Assembly: GCF_026427715.1 (NCBI RefSeq)
Contig: NZ_CP107558.1
Coordinates: forward strand, 3,379,001-3,443,000
DNA: 64,000 bases
Reading direction: 5' to 3'
DNA from: Methylocystis sp. MJC1
Lineage (GTDB): Bacteria > Pseudomonadota > Alphaproteobacteria > Rhizobiales > Beijerinckiaceae
Positions 27,973 to 36,812 of this stretch are shown one piece after another. The notes under the pieces are model-generated. The model searched no databases and was not told where the DNA came from. It worked only from the letters and a program-made list of their open reading frames with translations. The position numbers were made by a program, and so were the translations under genes. Position 1 is the stretch's first letter, and the number at the start of each line of letters is the position of its first letter.

Positions 27973-28329
27973 TCACTGCCGGGGCTTAGCGTGGCGCTTC
28001 GCATGAGCCGCGTGATCTGCGTGCGCCGGCTGTGGCTCGGTCTTCACCGGGGCCGATTGCGAGATAGGCTGGGCCGCGGGTTGGGCGGCAGGCTGCAGGA
28101 CAGGCGCCTCGGCTGTTCTTTCGGCCGCTGGTTCGGCGACAGGCGTAGAGGCAGCGGCAGGCTCGGGGGCTATGGCGGGCGTAGGCGCCAGCTCGACGGC
28201 GAGAGGAGCGCTCTCTTCCGCCGGCGGCTTTGTAGCCGTCTCCAACTTACCCGGCGCGGGAATCCAGCCGGCGTTCATGGCGAAAGCGATAACGCAGAGC
28301 GCCGCTCCGGCAATCAGATAGCCCTTCAC
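27973..28329 (-). CDS. Small Pro/Ala-rich protein with N-terminal membrane anchor or signal peptide
   Basis: 118 residues. MKGYLIAGAALCVIAFAMNAG is a hydrophobic N-terminal segment (anchor or signal peptide). The remainder is low-complexity Pro/Ala/Glu, and the C-terminus is His/Lys/Arg-rich (HADHAAHAKRHAKPRQ). No domain is recognised and codon use is GC-rich as in its neighbours. It is 262 bases downstream of the GNAT-like gene and separated from it by a terminator, so it probably has its own promoter in the AT-richer spacer. Confidence 0.6.
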   Translation of the reverse strand: MKGYLIAGAALCVIAFAMNAGWIPAPGKLETATKPPAEESAPLAVELAPTPAIAPEPAAASTPVAEPAAERTAEAPVLQPAAQPAAQPISQSAPVKTEPQPAHADHAAHAKRHAKPRQ

Positions 28330-28379
28330 TTTTGATCCTTTTCGAATGAAGCCGCGAGAGGATGCCGATCTTTCGGCGC

Positions 28380-28407
28380 AAAAAATACGCGTGAGTGGCC
28401 CTCACGC
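28380..28407 (-). terminator. Intrinsic terminator (minus strand)
   Basis: GCGTGAG (28389-28395) and CTCACGC (28401-28407) form a 7-base stem with a 5-base loop; on the minus strand the stem is followed by GTATTTTTT. It lies 184 bases beyond the stop of the GNAT-like gene and upstream of the small Pro/Ala-rich gene. Confidence 0.65.
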
Positions 28408-28590
28408 CCGAGGGATGTAAGGTCGATTAGTCGATAATATGACGTGCGCCGCACCGCGGCATTGCTCGTTTGTTTCCTCTGCCCCTCGCATCGGCAGATA
28501 ATATCTCGGCGCATGTTTCTCCTGATATTGACCAGAAGACAGACAGGTGCGCGCAGAAACAATCTGGAAACAGTGAACCCTCAGCGACAA

Positions 28591-29247
28591 TCAGACAGGA
28601 GCCTCGACCATCGCCTCGGCTTTATAGCAATTGTCGAATTCCATCTGAACGAGGCCGGCCGACATGCAACGATGCAGGGACGCGTTCGCGCGCGCCATGA
28701 AACCCGGCGTGATTGTGCGGCCGTAGACCGCCTTGCCATCTTTGCGCCTCGCCCCGTCATTGAGGCGTTTTGCGCCGACGAACCGCACCATCTGCTCGCC
28801 CTGCTCAGAAACGGCGATCATAAAGACGGGCAGACGCGGCAAAGCGAGCCGAGTCATTTGCGTCATGCGCCAGGAAAGAAGGCTCGCCAGCAAAATCGAG
28901 CGGGTGACCATGCTGAAGCCGTCTTTCACAACGACGGAGCCGACGTAAGCGTGGCCCGTTTTGAAATTCGGATCGGACAGAGGAAACAGCATATCGGGAG
29001 TTAAATCCGGCTCCGCCAGCTCCCCGGAAATAAATTGGAGCGCATACTCCTGTCTCATAAGGAAGACGCTCGAATATCCGACAATCTCGCCCGTTTCCTC
29101 ATAGATGGCAGAATAAACTTCCGGACAAAAATCAAAAATTGCCAATGAATCGTCGGGGGATAAAGCCATTCCCCCGAAGAGCTCGTTCTCCATCTCGACT
29201 ATTTTGAGGAAATCGGACTTGCTTCTGGGAACGTCGCACACGAACAT
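28591..29247 (-). CDS. GNAT-like acyltransferase-fold protein
   Basis: 218 residues from ATG 29247, which follows GGAAGGCGGG. The sequence has an N-acyltransferase-like order: an N-terminal strand and helix (FLKIVEMENELF), the strand pair AIYEETGEIVGYSSVFLM, a central strand AYVGSVVVKDGFS, and a late FVGAKRL with a C-terminal strand GRTITP. The classical acetyl-CoA loop (Q/RxxGxG/A) is not clear, so catalysis is uncertain. It has six Cys or Met-rich patches and is less GC-rich than its neighbours. No known specific family recognised. The longer frame to 29325 lacks a ribosome site. Confidence 0.62.
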   Translation of the reverse strand: MFVCDVPRSKSDFLKIVEMENELFGGMALSPDDSLAIFDFCPEVYSAIYEETGEIVGYSSVFLMRQEYALQFISGELAEPDLTPDMLFPLSDPNFKTGHAYVGSVVVKDGFSMVTRSILLASLLSWRMTQMTRLALPRLPVFMIAVSEQGEQMVRFVGAKRLNDGARRKDGKAVYGRTITPGFMARANASLHRCMSAGLVQMEFDNCYKAEAMVEAPV

Positions 29248-29514
29248 CAAACCCGCCTTCCACACCCTTCGGCCCCGGCCGCCAACTATGAAAGCTGTGC
29301 GAGGGGCGAGCGTCAAGTAGATCATTTTAGACGCTTTTTAGCATCTGGACAAAATCGGCGTCGCCATCGATTTTGAGCCCGCGAAGATCATCGAAGGCGC
29401 TCGTCACAAAGAAACAGGCCCGCAACAATGCTGTTTTGTAAAACCCGTATCACAAAATCAGCAACTCGCCAGTCGCGATTCTAGCTGCACAGCAAAATAA
29501 GGGGACAATCGGCC

Positions 29515-30402
29515 GTGCAAGCGCTCGTGCACCAGCTTCAGCAACAGATCGTGAGCATCCTTCAAAATATGACGCCGTCGCTTCTGGCAGGCGGCGTCAT
29601 TTTCACGGGGCTGGCTCTCATCCCGGGCGCCGCCTGTAATCCCCGAAAGCCATGGTGGCGAAATCCCGGCCTCTCGATCGACGGCTTCTATGCTGTGCTG
29701 AACGCCCTCCTGGCCCCATATCTTTCATCGGCGGTCGTGGTCGTTCTTGCGCTTACTTTGACCTTATTCCTCCCGACGACCCAAGTTATCGAGATCTTAA
29801 AAGGGCGCGGCTTGTTCGCCGGTTTGCCGTTTCTGACGCAATGCGCTCTCTATTTGGCAATATCCGATTTTTCTCTTTACTGGATTCACCGCGGGTTTCA
29901 CCGAAAGATTCTCTGGCCGTTCCATGCCATTCATCACGCCAGCGAGGAGGTTGATTGGACAACTGGATATCGCATGCATCCAATCAATTTGATGCTCGGC
30001 GCCAATTTGGTTCCGTTCCTGATGCTTTATCTTGGAATCCCGCTCGACGTGATCATCCTGCTGGCGCCCTTGGATACGGCGGTCGGCTATTTTGTGCATT
30101 CCAATCTCAACTGGACTCTCGGCCCGCTCAAATATGTGATTGCGACGCCTGTCTTTCACCGCTGGCATCACACTCGGGTAAATCAGGGAGGCGGCGCTAA
30201 TTTCGCGCCGACTTTCGCGATCTGGGACGTTTTGTTTGGCACATTTTTCATGCCGGCCGGGGAGCTTCCCGCAGGCTATGGAATCGACGACGAGTCCTTT
30301 CCCTCGAGATTCTCGAGCCAGCTCGTCTATCCGTTCAAAGCGCTGATCCGCCTTATCGGCTTTCGTAAGCGCTTGCCGCCGGCTGGAGAACTAACGCCTT
30401 AA
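29515..30402 (+). CDS. Fatty acid hydroxylase / sterol desaturase superfamily membrane protein
   Basis: 295 residues. The di-iron histidine boxes are present: HRGFH, HAIHH and HRWHH, with a fourth His in the YFVHSNLNW segment. Membrane segments lie at about 22-38, 60-85, 105-120 and 155-190. Such enzymes insert oxygen into or desaturate membrane lipids; the substrate (fatty acid, hopanoid, sterol or carotenoid) is not shown by sequence. The start is GTG 29515 behind AAGGGGACAATC. Its 3' end overlaps the convergent creatininase-fold gene by 50 bases. Confidence 0.88.
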   Translation: MQALVHQLQQQIVSILQNMTPSLLAGGVIFTGLALIPGAACNPRKPWWRNPGLSIDGFYAVLNALLAPYLSSAVVVVLALTLTLFLPTTQVIEILKGRGLFAGLPFLTQCALYLAISDFSLYWIHRGFHRKILWPFHAIHHASEEVDWTTGYRMHPINLMLGANLVPFLMLYLGIPLDVIILLAPLDTAVGYFVHSNLNWTLGPLKYVIATPVFHRWHHTRVNQGGGANFAPTFAIWDVLFGTFFMPAGELPAGYGIDDESFPSRFSSQLVYPFKALIRLIGFRKRLPPAGELTP

Positions 30403-31186
30403 TCTGCTTGACTGCTTTTTCGATCTTTATCGCGAGCAAAGCCTGCCCACGTTCTGCCGAAGCTCGCTTCGGGTTGCCGATGACGCCGCTCGCTGCAAAG
30501 GGAGACTTTTCATCATAGCGAGATAGATCGACGCTCTTCGGATTTATCGCCATCAGTTCGGACGTATCGACAATGCCGGCATGCTCTCCGATCGTCGCCG
30601 GCGTCTCGCCTTGGGCTTTCAGAAAATCATTCTGAGCCGGGATCGATCCGTAGTAGTCGGAAACGTCGAAGACGCGCACGCCGTCGGCCGCCCATTCGCG
30701 CGTCAGGCGAGATGCGACCTCCGCTTGCGGCCCCACGCTGCCGCCGTGGTCGGCAATCAGACAGATATTCTTGAACCCGCTTGCCCTCAGGCTCCGCGCG
30801 ACGGCTTCGAGCACCCCGGCGAAAACCTCTTCGGGCACGCCGATGGTCCCGGGAAATTGCATGAGCGCCGCCCCAGGATCGCCCTCCGGCACAAAGGAGA
30901 TCACCGGCGCCACAAGCGTGTTTCCGAGCGCTCGCGCAATGTCGTGGGAGGTCCGCCGCACGATCTCATCATGTTTTCCCAGGACCATGTGAGGCCCGTT
31001 TTCCTCGATCCCCCCGCTCGGGACAATGACCGTCGTATAGCCATGTTCGATCGCCTGGCGCAGCTCCACCCAGGTCATATCGGCAAGGTCGATCTGTTCC
31101 GGCTTGCTTGTTTCCGCGGCCGCGCCGGACGCAATGAGAATTGCGGTCAACAGGCTCACCGCGCCGCGAAACGAACTCATGAACAT
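30353..31186 (-). CDS. Creatininase-family amidohydrolase with signal peptide
   Basis: 277 residues. A Sec signal peptide of about 24 residues (LLTAILIASGAAA) precedes the creatininase fold. Metal ligands are in GGIEENGPHMVLGKHDEI (Glu, His, Asp), ADHGGSVGPQ and a late GEHAGIVDTSELMAI. The family hydrolyses cyclic or linear amides such as creatinine, formamido-pyrimidines or mycofactocin peptides; almost all are cytosolic, so a predicted exported member is unusual. ATG 31186 follows CGAGGATCG. Upstream lies the macAB-cytochrome group with about 75 bases between. Confidence 0.83.
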   Translation of the reverse strand: MFMSSFRGAVSLLTAILIASGAAAETSKPEQIDLADMTWVELRQAIEHGYTTVIVPSGGIEENGPHMVLGKHDEIVRRTSHDIARALGNTLVAPVISFVPEGDPGAALMQFPGTIGVPEEVFAGVLEAVARSLRASGFKNICLIADHGGSVGPQAEVASRLTREWAADGVRVFDVSDYYGSIPAQNDFLKAQGETPATIGEHAGIVDTSELMAINPKSVDLSRYDEKSPFAASGVIGNPKRASAERGQALLAIKIEKAVKQIKALVLQPAASAYESR

Positions 31187-31260
31187 CAGCGATCCTCGAA
31201 CATATCGGCGCGCGCGCTTGTTGGCGCGCTCTTGACGCCGTTGGCTGCAGCGAAGCAGCG

Positions 31261-31635
31261 CTATCTATTATGCTTGAGGCTCAGCATATAGGCCACGACC
31301 TCGTCGATCTGGAAATCGGCGAGCTCGGGATTGGGCATCTTCCCATGCGGCGTCCTCAGAAAACCGCGAAGGAACGCTTCGGTCACGCTCGAGCGCCGCG
31401 CAAGGACGAGAAACCTCGGCGCAGGCGGCTTCAGGATGGGCCGCTTCGTCTGATCTCTCGCAACGACATGGCACGCCGCGCAAACCTGGAGCGCGAATTT
31501 ATGTCCTGCCGCGACGCGCGCATCGGCGGCGCCCGGATTAGATTCCTCGCCTGCGCGCGCGGCGACGCCCCCGAAGAGGCTCACTATCACCGCAAACGCA
31601 AAGATCAACGGCCGCATCACCCGCGCCTCACTCAT
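31261..31635 (-). CDS. Small c-type cytochrome
   Basis: 124 residues. A signal peptide (FAFAVIVSLFGGVAARA) is followed by one heme-binding site CAACH at residues 52-56 and a distal Met in HGKMPNPEL; the C-terminal helix is DEVVAYMLSL. It is a class I cytochrome c for periplasmic electron transfer; partners are unknown. Its start codon lies inside ATGAGTGA, where macB stops, an 8-base overlap that suggests coupled translation with the transporter gene. Confidence 0.88.
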   Translation of the reverse strand: MSEARVMRPLIFAFAVIVSLFGGVAARAGEESNPGAADARVAAGHKFALQVCAACHVVARDQTKRPILKPPAPRFLVLARRSSVTEAFLRGFLRTPHGKMPNPELADFQIDEVVAYMLSLKHNR

Positions 31636-33754
31636 ATCGAAGCGCCTGGATGGGATCGAGGCGCGCCGCTTTCCTGGCGGGATAATAGCCGAAAAATATG
31701 CCCACCGCAGCGGAGAAGATAAAGCCGATCGCGATGGCGCTGAAGGAGACGGGCGAGGACCACGCCGAAAACAGGGCGATGACTTCCGATATGGCGACGC
31801 CGGCTGCGATCCCTGCGAGCCCGCCGCTGACGCTGATCAACACGGCTTCCGCGAGGAACTGCATCAAGACATGCAGACGCTGCGCGCCGACCGCCATGCG
31901 CAGGCCGATCTCACGCGTGCGCTCGGTCACGGAAACGAGCAAAATATTCATGATGCCGATCCCGCCGACGATCAAAGAAATCGAGGCGACGACGGCGAGG
32001 AGCGCCGCCATGACCCTGCTGCTGCCCTGGGCCGTCTCGGCGATCTGGCTCAGGTTGCGGATGTCGAAATCCTTGACGTCCGTCGGCTTGACGTGATGGC
32101 GTCGCATGAGAAGGCGATTGATCTCGCCGATCGCGGCCGGAATCTTCTCCTGCGCCGTAGCCTGCACATAGATGGAATTCACGTAGCCGGTCAGGCGCGG
32201 CTGCAGATTGAAGGGATTGGGCGGCGGCGGATAGAGGCTCGTGAGATTGGTGGGCTGATTGGGCGACGCGACGCCTAAGACTTTCTGCTCGCCGGTCTTG
32301 AAGGGGATCATCACCAGATCGTCCTGGTCCTGCCCCCACATGCTTTGGCCCTTCGCCGCCAGCACGCCAATGACGCGCAAAGGCGAACCCTTGACCAATA
32401 TCGTCGCGCCCAGAGGATTTTCGCCGCGCGCGAAGAGCTGCTTGTAGATTGTGCGGCCGATCACCACGACCAACGCCCCGCTCCTTTCGTCGTCGGAGCT
32501 GATCCCCCGCCCCTCGGCGATGCGCCAGTTGGTGACGGGGGGATAATTCAACGAGACGGCCTGTATGTTGGTCGTCCAGTTCTGGTTGCGCAATTGCACC
32601 TGTCCCATTTGCCGCATCATATAAGCGACAAGTCCAACGGCCGGGGCTTCGCGCCTGATCGCTTGCGCGTCGGCCACCGTCAGTGTGGAGGCGCTGCCAA
32701 ATCCCGCGCGGGCGCCGCCGGTCAGGACAGCGCCGGGCAACACCACGACAAGATTGGTGCCCAGGCTCTCGATTTGCTTACGCACGGCCGCATTGGCCCC
32801 ATTGCCCACAGCCACCATCGCGATGAGCGCGGCGACGCCTATGAAGACGCCCAGCATCGTCAAGGCGGAGCGCAGCTTGTTGCGCAAGATGGCTTGAGTG
32901 GCGGCGGAAACGATCATCGACGCGAAGGCGAGCGTCGAAACCTGCGCCAAAGCTTTCCGCGCGGGCTGCGCGGGGTGGAAGATCGAGCTCGCGGCCGACG
33001 TCTCGGTCTCCTGTGACGAGCGCGCGGTCGAAGCCGCTGGCGCAACGCGCGCGGCGCGTCTCTCGTCGGAGATAATCCGGCCGTCGCGCATGGTGATGAC
33101 CCGGTCGGCATATTCGGCGATGTCCGGCTCATGCGTGACGACGATGATCGTCACGCCCTGATCGCGGTTGAGCGCGACCAGCGTCTCCATGATCTCATGC
33201 GAGGTTTTGGTGTCGAGATTGCCGGTGGGCTCGTCCGCGAACAAAACCGAAGGAGCGTTGATAAGAGCCCGCGCGATCGCCACGCGCTGCTGCTGGCCGC
33301 CGGAGAGCTGCGCCGGCGTATTCTGCGCGCGCTCGCCGAGGCCAAGCAAGGTCAGGGCGGCGCGCGCCTTTTCCAGCCGTTGCGCGCCATCCATCGCCTT
33401 GTCCGAATAGAACAAGGGGAGCGCGACATTCTCAATTGCGCTGGCGCGGGCAAGCAGATTGAAGCTTTGGAAGACAAAGCCCAACCGTTCGCGGCGCAGT
33501 CTGGCGAGCTGAGGTTCGTCTAGAGCGGCGACGTCGACGCCTTCGAGCAGGTAACGCCCGCCCGTCGGCGAATCCAGACAGCCAAGTATCGCCATGAGCG
33601 TAGATTTTCCGGAGCCGGACGCGCCCATGATCGCCACGAACTCCCCGCGCGCGATTGCAAGATCAACGCCCCGCAAGGCGCGCACTTCCACATCGCCGAC
33701 AAGAAAGGTCCGGGTAAGATTTTGGACCTCTATGACAACATCTGGCGCCGTCAC
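31628..33754 (-). CDS. macB: MacB-type ABC transporter (ATPase-permease fusion)
   Basis: 708 residues. The N-terminal ATPase has GASGSGKST (Walker A), LSGGQQQRVAIARAL (signature) and VLFADEPTGNLD (Walker B); a linker of about 50 residues follows, then the FtsX-like permease: one helix near ILRNKLRSALTMLGVFIGV, a large periplasmic domain and three C-terminal helices ending in RLDPIQALRYE. It powers a tripartite export of peptides, lipids or drugs together with the adaptor encoded just upstream. The start is uncertain: GTG 33754 gives the typical N-terminus; the frame is open to a TTG at 33802. No TolC-like gene is nearby. Confidence 0.93.
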   Translation of the reverse strand: MTAPDVVIEVQNLTRTFLVGDVEVRALRGVDLAIARGEFVAIMGASGSGKSTLMAILGCLDSPTGGRYLLEGVDVAALDEPQLARLRRERLGFVFQSFNLLARASAIENVALPLFYSDKAMDGAQRLEKARAALTLLGLGERAQNTPAQLSGGQQQRVAIARALINAPSVLFADEPTGNLDTKTSHEIMETLVALNRDQGVTIIVVTHEPDIAEYADRVITMRDGRIISDERRAARVAPAASTARSSQETETSAASSIFHPAQPARKALAQVSTLAFASMIVSAATQAILRNKLRSALTMLGVFIGVAALIAMVAVGNGANAAVRKQIESLGTNLVVVLPGAVLTGGARAGFGSASTLTVADAQAIRREAPAVGLVAYMMRQMGQVQLRNQNWTTNIQAVSLNYPPVTNWRIAEGRGISSDDERSGALVVVIGRTIYKQLFARGENPLGATILVKGSPLRVIGVLAAKGQSMWGQDQDDLVMIPFKTGEQKVLGVASPNQPTNLTSLYPPPPNPFNLQPRLTGYVNSIYVQATAQEKIPAAIGEINRLLMRRHHVKPTDVKDFDIRNLSQIAETAQGSSRVMAALLAVVASISLIVGGIGIMNILLVSVTERTREIGLRMAVGAQRLHVLMQFLAEAVLISVSGGLAGIAAGVAISEVIALFSAWSSPVSFSAIAIGFIFSAAVGIFFGYYPARKAARLDPIQALRYE

Positions 33755-33776
33755 AGCGAACCTGGGGACCGAGTTT

Positions 33777-34979
33777 TCATGGCGCGGCTTCTTCCCCGAC
33801 AATGATTTGGTCGCCAGCCCGCAAGTCGCCTTTCAAGACTTCGGTGAAGCTGTCGTCGTCGAGGCCGGGGATGATCACTTCCATTTTCGGCGCGCCGTCT
33901 CTGAGCACCCAAAGTCGGACGCCGCCGGATCCATCGAGTTGGGGCGGGGCGCTGGCGAGGCCGGGAATGGCCCCCGGCTGATAGCGAAACGCCTGGTCGG
34001 GGATGCGCAGAACGTCCCTGCGTTCATCGACGATAACGCGCGTCGTCGCCGTCATTCCCGGCTTCAGAACGAGATCCCCGTTGGAGGTCCCGACGACGAC
34101 ATCATAGGTCACGACATTCTGGATCGTCTGCGGCGACTGTCGGACCTCCGTCACTTCTCCCGAGAAGGTCCGATTGGGAAAGGATTCGACCGTAAATGTC
34201 GCCCTGTGGCCGCGCCTGATGGCGCCGATGTCGCTCTCGGAGACATTGGTGTCGACCTGCATCGTCGTCAGATCGGTGGCGACAAGGAAAAGCGTTGGCG
34301 TCTGGAAGCTCGCGGCGACGGTCTGTCCCATCTCGACGCTGCGGCTGACGACCGTGCCGTCGACGGGGGACACGATGTCGGTGTAGCCGAGGTTAATTTC
34401 TGCGGCGCGCAACTGCGCCTCCTGCAGAGCGATGGTCGCCTCGTCCAGGCCGATCTGCGCCGTCGCGCGGTCGAGGGCGCTCTTCGAGGCGTCGAGCACG
34501 TCGAGCGACACGGATTTCGTCGCCGCGAGCCTCCTGTTGCGATCATAGGCGATCTTCGCATAAGTCAGATCCGCCTGATCCTTGACCATCTGAGCGCGCC
34601 CGACGCCAAGCGTGGCCTTGTCCTGATCCACGACGACCTGATAAGGTCGCGGATCGATCTTGGCGCAAACTTGGCCTTTCCGAACCCGTGTATTATAATC
34701 GCAGTAGCGCGCCTGGATGACGCCCGAGACATAGGTGCCGACCTGAACCGTGATGACCGGATTCACCGTTCCGCTTGTCGTTACGGCTTTGACCACGGGC
34801 CCGCGCGTTACCTGCTGGGTCAGGTAGCGCACCCCCGCCCCCTTATTGACGAAGCGGTAGATTTCAACGCCCGCGAAGGCGGCGGCGGCGAGGCCGATGA
34901 TCACGGGAACAAGCCAGCGTCGACTTTTCGGTGAATAGGCGTTTTGGGCTACCGCCGCTTCTTCCGCTGTCAGGGCCAT
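33777..34979 (-). CDS. macA: MacA/HlyD-family periplasmic adaptor
   Basis: 400 residues. One N-terminal membrane segment (about 20-40, WLVPVIIGLAAAAFAGVEIY) anchors it; the following beta-barrel, lipoyl-like (GQVCAKIDPRPYQ, NLGYTDIVSPVDGTVVSRSVE) and coiled-coil hairpin regions are typical of MacA. It links the inner membrane MacB ATPase to an outer membrane channel. It precedes macB with a short overlap or a gap of about 22 bases depending on the macB start. It ends with VGEEAAP. Confidence 0.92.
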   Translation of the reverse strand: MALTAEEAAVAQNAYSPKSRRWLVPVIIGLAAAAFAGVEIYRFVNKGAGVRYLTQQVTRGPVVKAVTTSGTVNPVITVQVGTYVSGVIQARYCDYNTRVRKGQVCAKIDPRPYQVVVDQDKATLGVGRAQMVKDQADLTYAKIAYDRNRRLAATKSVSLDVLDASKSALDRATAQIGLDEATIALQEAQLRAAEINLGYTDIVSPVDGTVVSRSVEMGQTVAASFQTPTLFLVATDLTTMQVDTNVSESDIGAIRRGHRATFTVESFPNRTFSGEVTEVRQSPQTIQNVVTYDVVVGTSNGDLVLKPGMTATTRVIVDERRDVLRIPDQAFRYQPGAIPGLASAPPQLDGSGGVRLWVLRDGAPKMEVIIPGLDDDSFTEVLKGDLRAGDQIIVGEEAAP

Positions 34980-35340
34980 CTGGTCACGCCGAGCAGGCTA
35001 CGAGTTAGGCGCTAGCATATTGCTTTCGGGTCGAATGGGACAGCACTGAGTAATCGTCGCGCGGCGGCGCCCTCGCCTGCATGGCAGATTTTGTCAGATT
35101 TCAGTTCTTTTCGGCGAATCGGCGACTGACAGGGCCCGCTTATGACGAAAGGGCCCGACCCGGCTGGACCTAGGAAGGGCCGCTTTCAGCGGGCGTCCAG
35201 TGTCAATTTATGTTGCACAAGTACCGCAGCGACCGCGAATGTCGACCGGTTTGACCAAGAGCAAGGACTTTTTGAGTTATTGGCTGTTTCGTTTGTGTTA
35301 GGCCGATTTACCGTCGCCTGCAAATTGGGATCAAAGACAA
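34980..35340. other. Divergent 361-base spacer between macA and the porin gene
   Basis: No gene or RNA was recognised. The part next to the porin is AT-richer than the surroundings and should hold its promoter; a TTGACC lies near 35247 but no convincing -10 element stands at the right distance. The macA promoter must lie in the same spacer. Confidence 0.5.
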
Positions 35341-36276
35341 ATGCAGAAAATTGCTCTTTCGGCTCTTGCCCTGACGATGACCGTCGGGTCGGCGCTCGCC
35401 GCCGACCTCCCCTCGCGCAAAGGCCCGCCGCTCCTTCCGCCGCCGCCCCCGCCGCCGCTGTGGACGGGCTTCTACGTCGGCCTGAACGCTGGCGGCACCT
35501 GGTCCAACAGCAATACTATTTCTTATGCGTCTTTCCCGGGCGCGTGTAATCCCGGGTTCCCCGGCTGCGCCGCTGTTCCGAACTCCAGCCAGCTCCTGGC
35601 CGCGGTTTCTTCCGGCAATCTCAACTCTGGAAACCAGGGCGGCTTCATCGGCGGCGGCCAGGTTGGCTACAACTGGCAGTTCTACAACAGCTTCCTGGTC
35701 GGCATCGAAGCCGACATTCAGGGCATCGCCTCGTCGCGCCGCAACACGACCTCGTCGGCCGCGCTCCAGAACCCGAACTTCGTCAATCTGCTGGTCCAGA
35801 CGACCTCCGTGTCGCGTTCGCTCGATTACATCGGAACGGTGCGCGGTCGTCTCGGCTGGTTGGCCACGCCGACCCTGTTGGTTTATGGCACGGGCGGCCT
35901 TGCTTACGGCGGCGTCAGCCTGAACTACGGCTCCGTCGGCACGGAACTCCGGGATCCGAGTCTGCCGAACAGCTATTTCTCCGGCGCGGCGTTCTCGGAT
36001 ACGCGCGTCGGCTGGACGGCTGGCGGCGGCGTCGAATGGATGTTCTGGCCGAACTGGTCCGCCAAGGTCGAGTATCTCTACTATGATCTGGGCCGCGTCA
36101 CTGTGGCCGCTAGCCCGCTGATCAATGTCGGCGGCCCGACGTCGGCCGTTCCCGGCGGCACTTACAGCTCCGCCTTCCCGCAGGTCACGACCCGCTTCAA
36201 CGGCAACATCGTCCGCGCGGGCCTGAATTACCACTTCAACTGGGGCGCCCCCGCTCCGGTCGTGGCGAAATACTGA
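35341..36276 (+). CDS. Outer membrane beta-barrel protein (Omp25/RopB-like)
   Basis: 311 residues. A signal peptide ending GSALA is followed by ADLPSRKGPP, a poly-Pro stretch, and WTGFYVGLNAGG, the hallmark of the eight-stranded Omp25/Omp31-like porin family of alphaproteobacteria. Gly/aromatic-alternating strands and FIGGGQVGYNWQF, GRLGWLATPTLLVYGTGGLAYG and a C-terminal AGLNYHFNW complete the barrel. These proteins are abundant surface structural proteins and can be adhesins. A strong terminator follows and codon use is clean, pointing to high expression. Confidence 0.9.
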   Translation: MQKIALSALALTMTVGSALAADLPSRKGPPLLPPPPPPPLWTGFYVGLNAGGTWSNSNTISYASFPGACNPGFPGCAAVPNSSQLLAAVSSGNLNSGNQGGFIGGGQVGYNWQFYNSFLVGIEADIQGIASSRRNTTSSAALQNPNFVNLLVQTTSVSRSLDYIGTVRGRLGWLATPTLLVYGTGGLAYGGVSLNYGSVGTELRDPSLPNSYFSGAAFSDTRVGWTAGGGVEWMFWPNWSAKVEYLYYDLGRVTVAASPLINVGGPTSAVPGGTYSSAFPQVTTRFNGNIVRAGLNYHFNWGAPAPVVAKY

Positions 36277-36314
36277 GCGAACAACTCCAGTTTCTTGTTC
36301 GTGAAGTAAGAGAT

Positions 36315-36344
36315 GGCCCGGCTAACGCCGGGCCTTTTCTTTTT
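36315..36344 (+). terminator. Intrinsic terminator of the porin gene
   Basis: GGCCCGGC (36315-36322), TAAC loop, GCCGGGCC (36327-36334), followed by TTTTCTTTTT. Perfect 8-base GC stem plus T-run, 38 bases after the porin stop. Confidence 0.93.
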
Positions 36345-36812
36345 GCGGCTCCTATGCCGCCAGACGGCCAAATCCGCTGTCCCTGCCCCCGGTCGACGAC
36401 CCCACCCTGGACTGGTCGACAAACCCGCTCGCCACCTCTGCGACGAATCTCACCGCCGCCCCAGCCACGCCATGCGCTCTGTGGCCGTGGAATGCGCGCG
36501 CGCAGCGCGTAGGAGCGCCCCTGCGTAAGACCGCCCGAAAGCCGGTCGGATGTGGTTCGGCCTGGGATATCGGGCCCGGAAGACGCCTCCCTCCCGAGCT
36601 GTAAGCCGGACTTCCGGTTCATCTGCTCGCCCAAAACGGAAAGGGCGAGCGACAACCAGATGAAAATTCAGCGTTAGTCCATCGAGAACACGAACTTGCG
36701 TGTCCGGATCAGCGTTTTGCCTCCATTCAGAGTGATGACGGAGGCCGCCTAGAAGTCGAACGCGGGGAATCGGTCGAGCGGCGCTGCCGCCAACCTGAAG
36801 AGGGCTTCGGAT
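36345..36812. other. 468-base spacer without recognisable gene
   Basis: Between the porin terminator and the histidine kinase start. Several open frames exist on both strands but none shows family similarity or a good ribosome site. It should contain the promoter of the histidine kinase gene. Confidence 0.45.

Noticed and set aside
28326..28562. 78-residue minus-strand frame in the spacer upstream of the Pro/Ala-rich gene
   Set aside because: Contains the terminator hairpin and lacks a ribosome site or family similarity.
33594..34934. 446-residue plus-strand open frame
   Set aside because: Antisense to macA and the start of macB.
36236..36655. 139-residue minus-strand frame after the porin
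   Set aside because: It runs through the porin terminator and its 3' coding end; no similarity or ribosome site.
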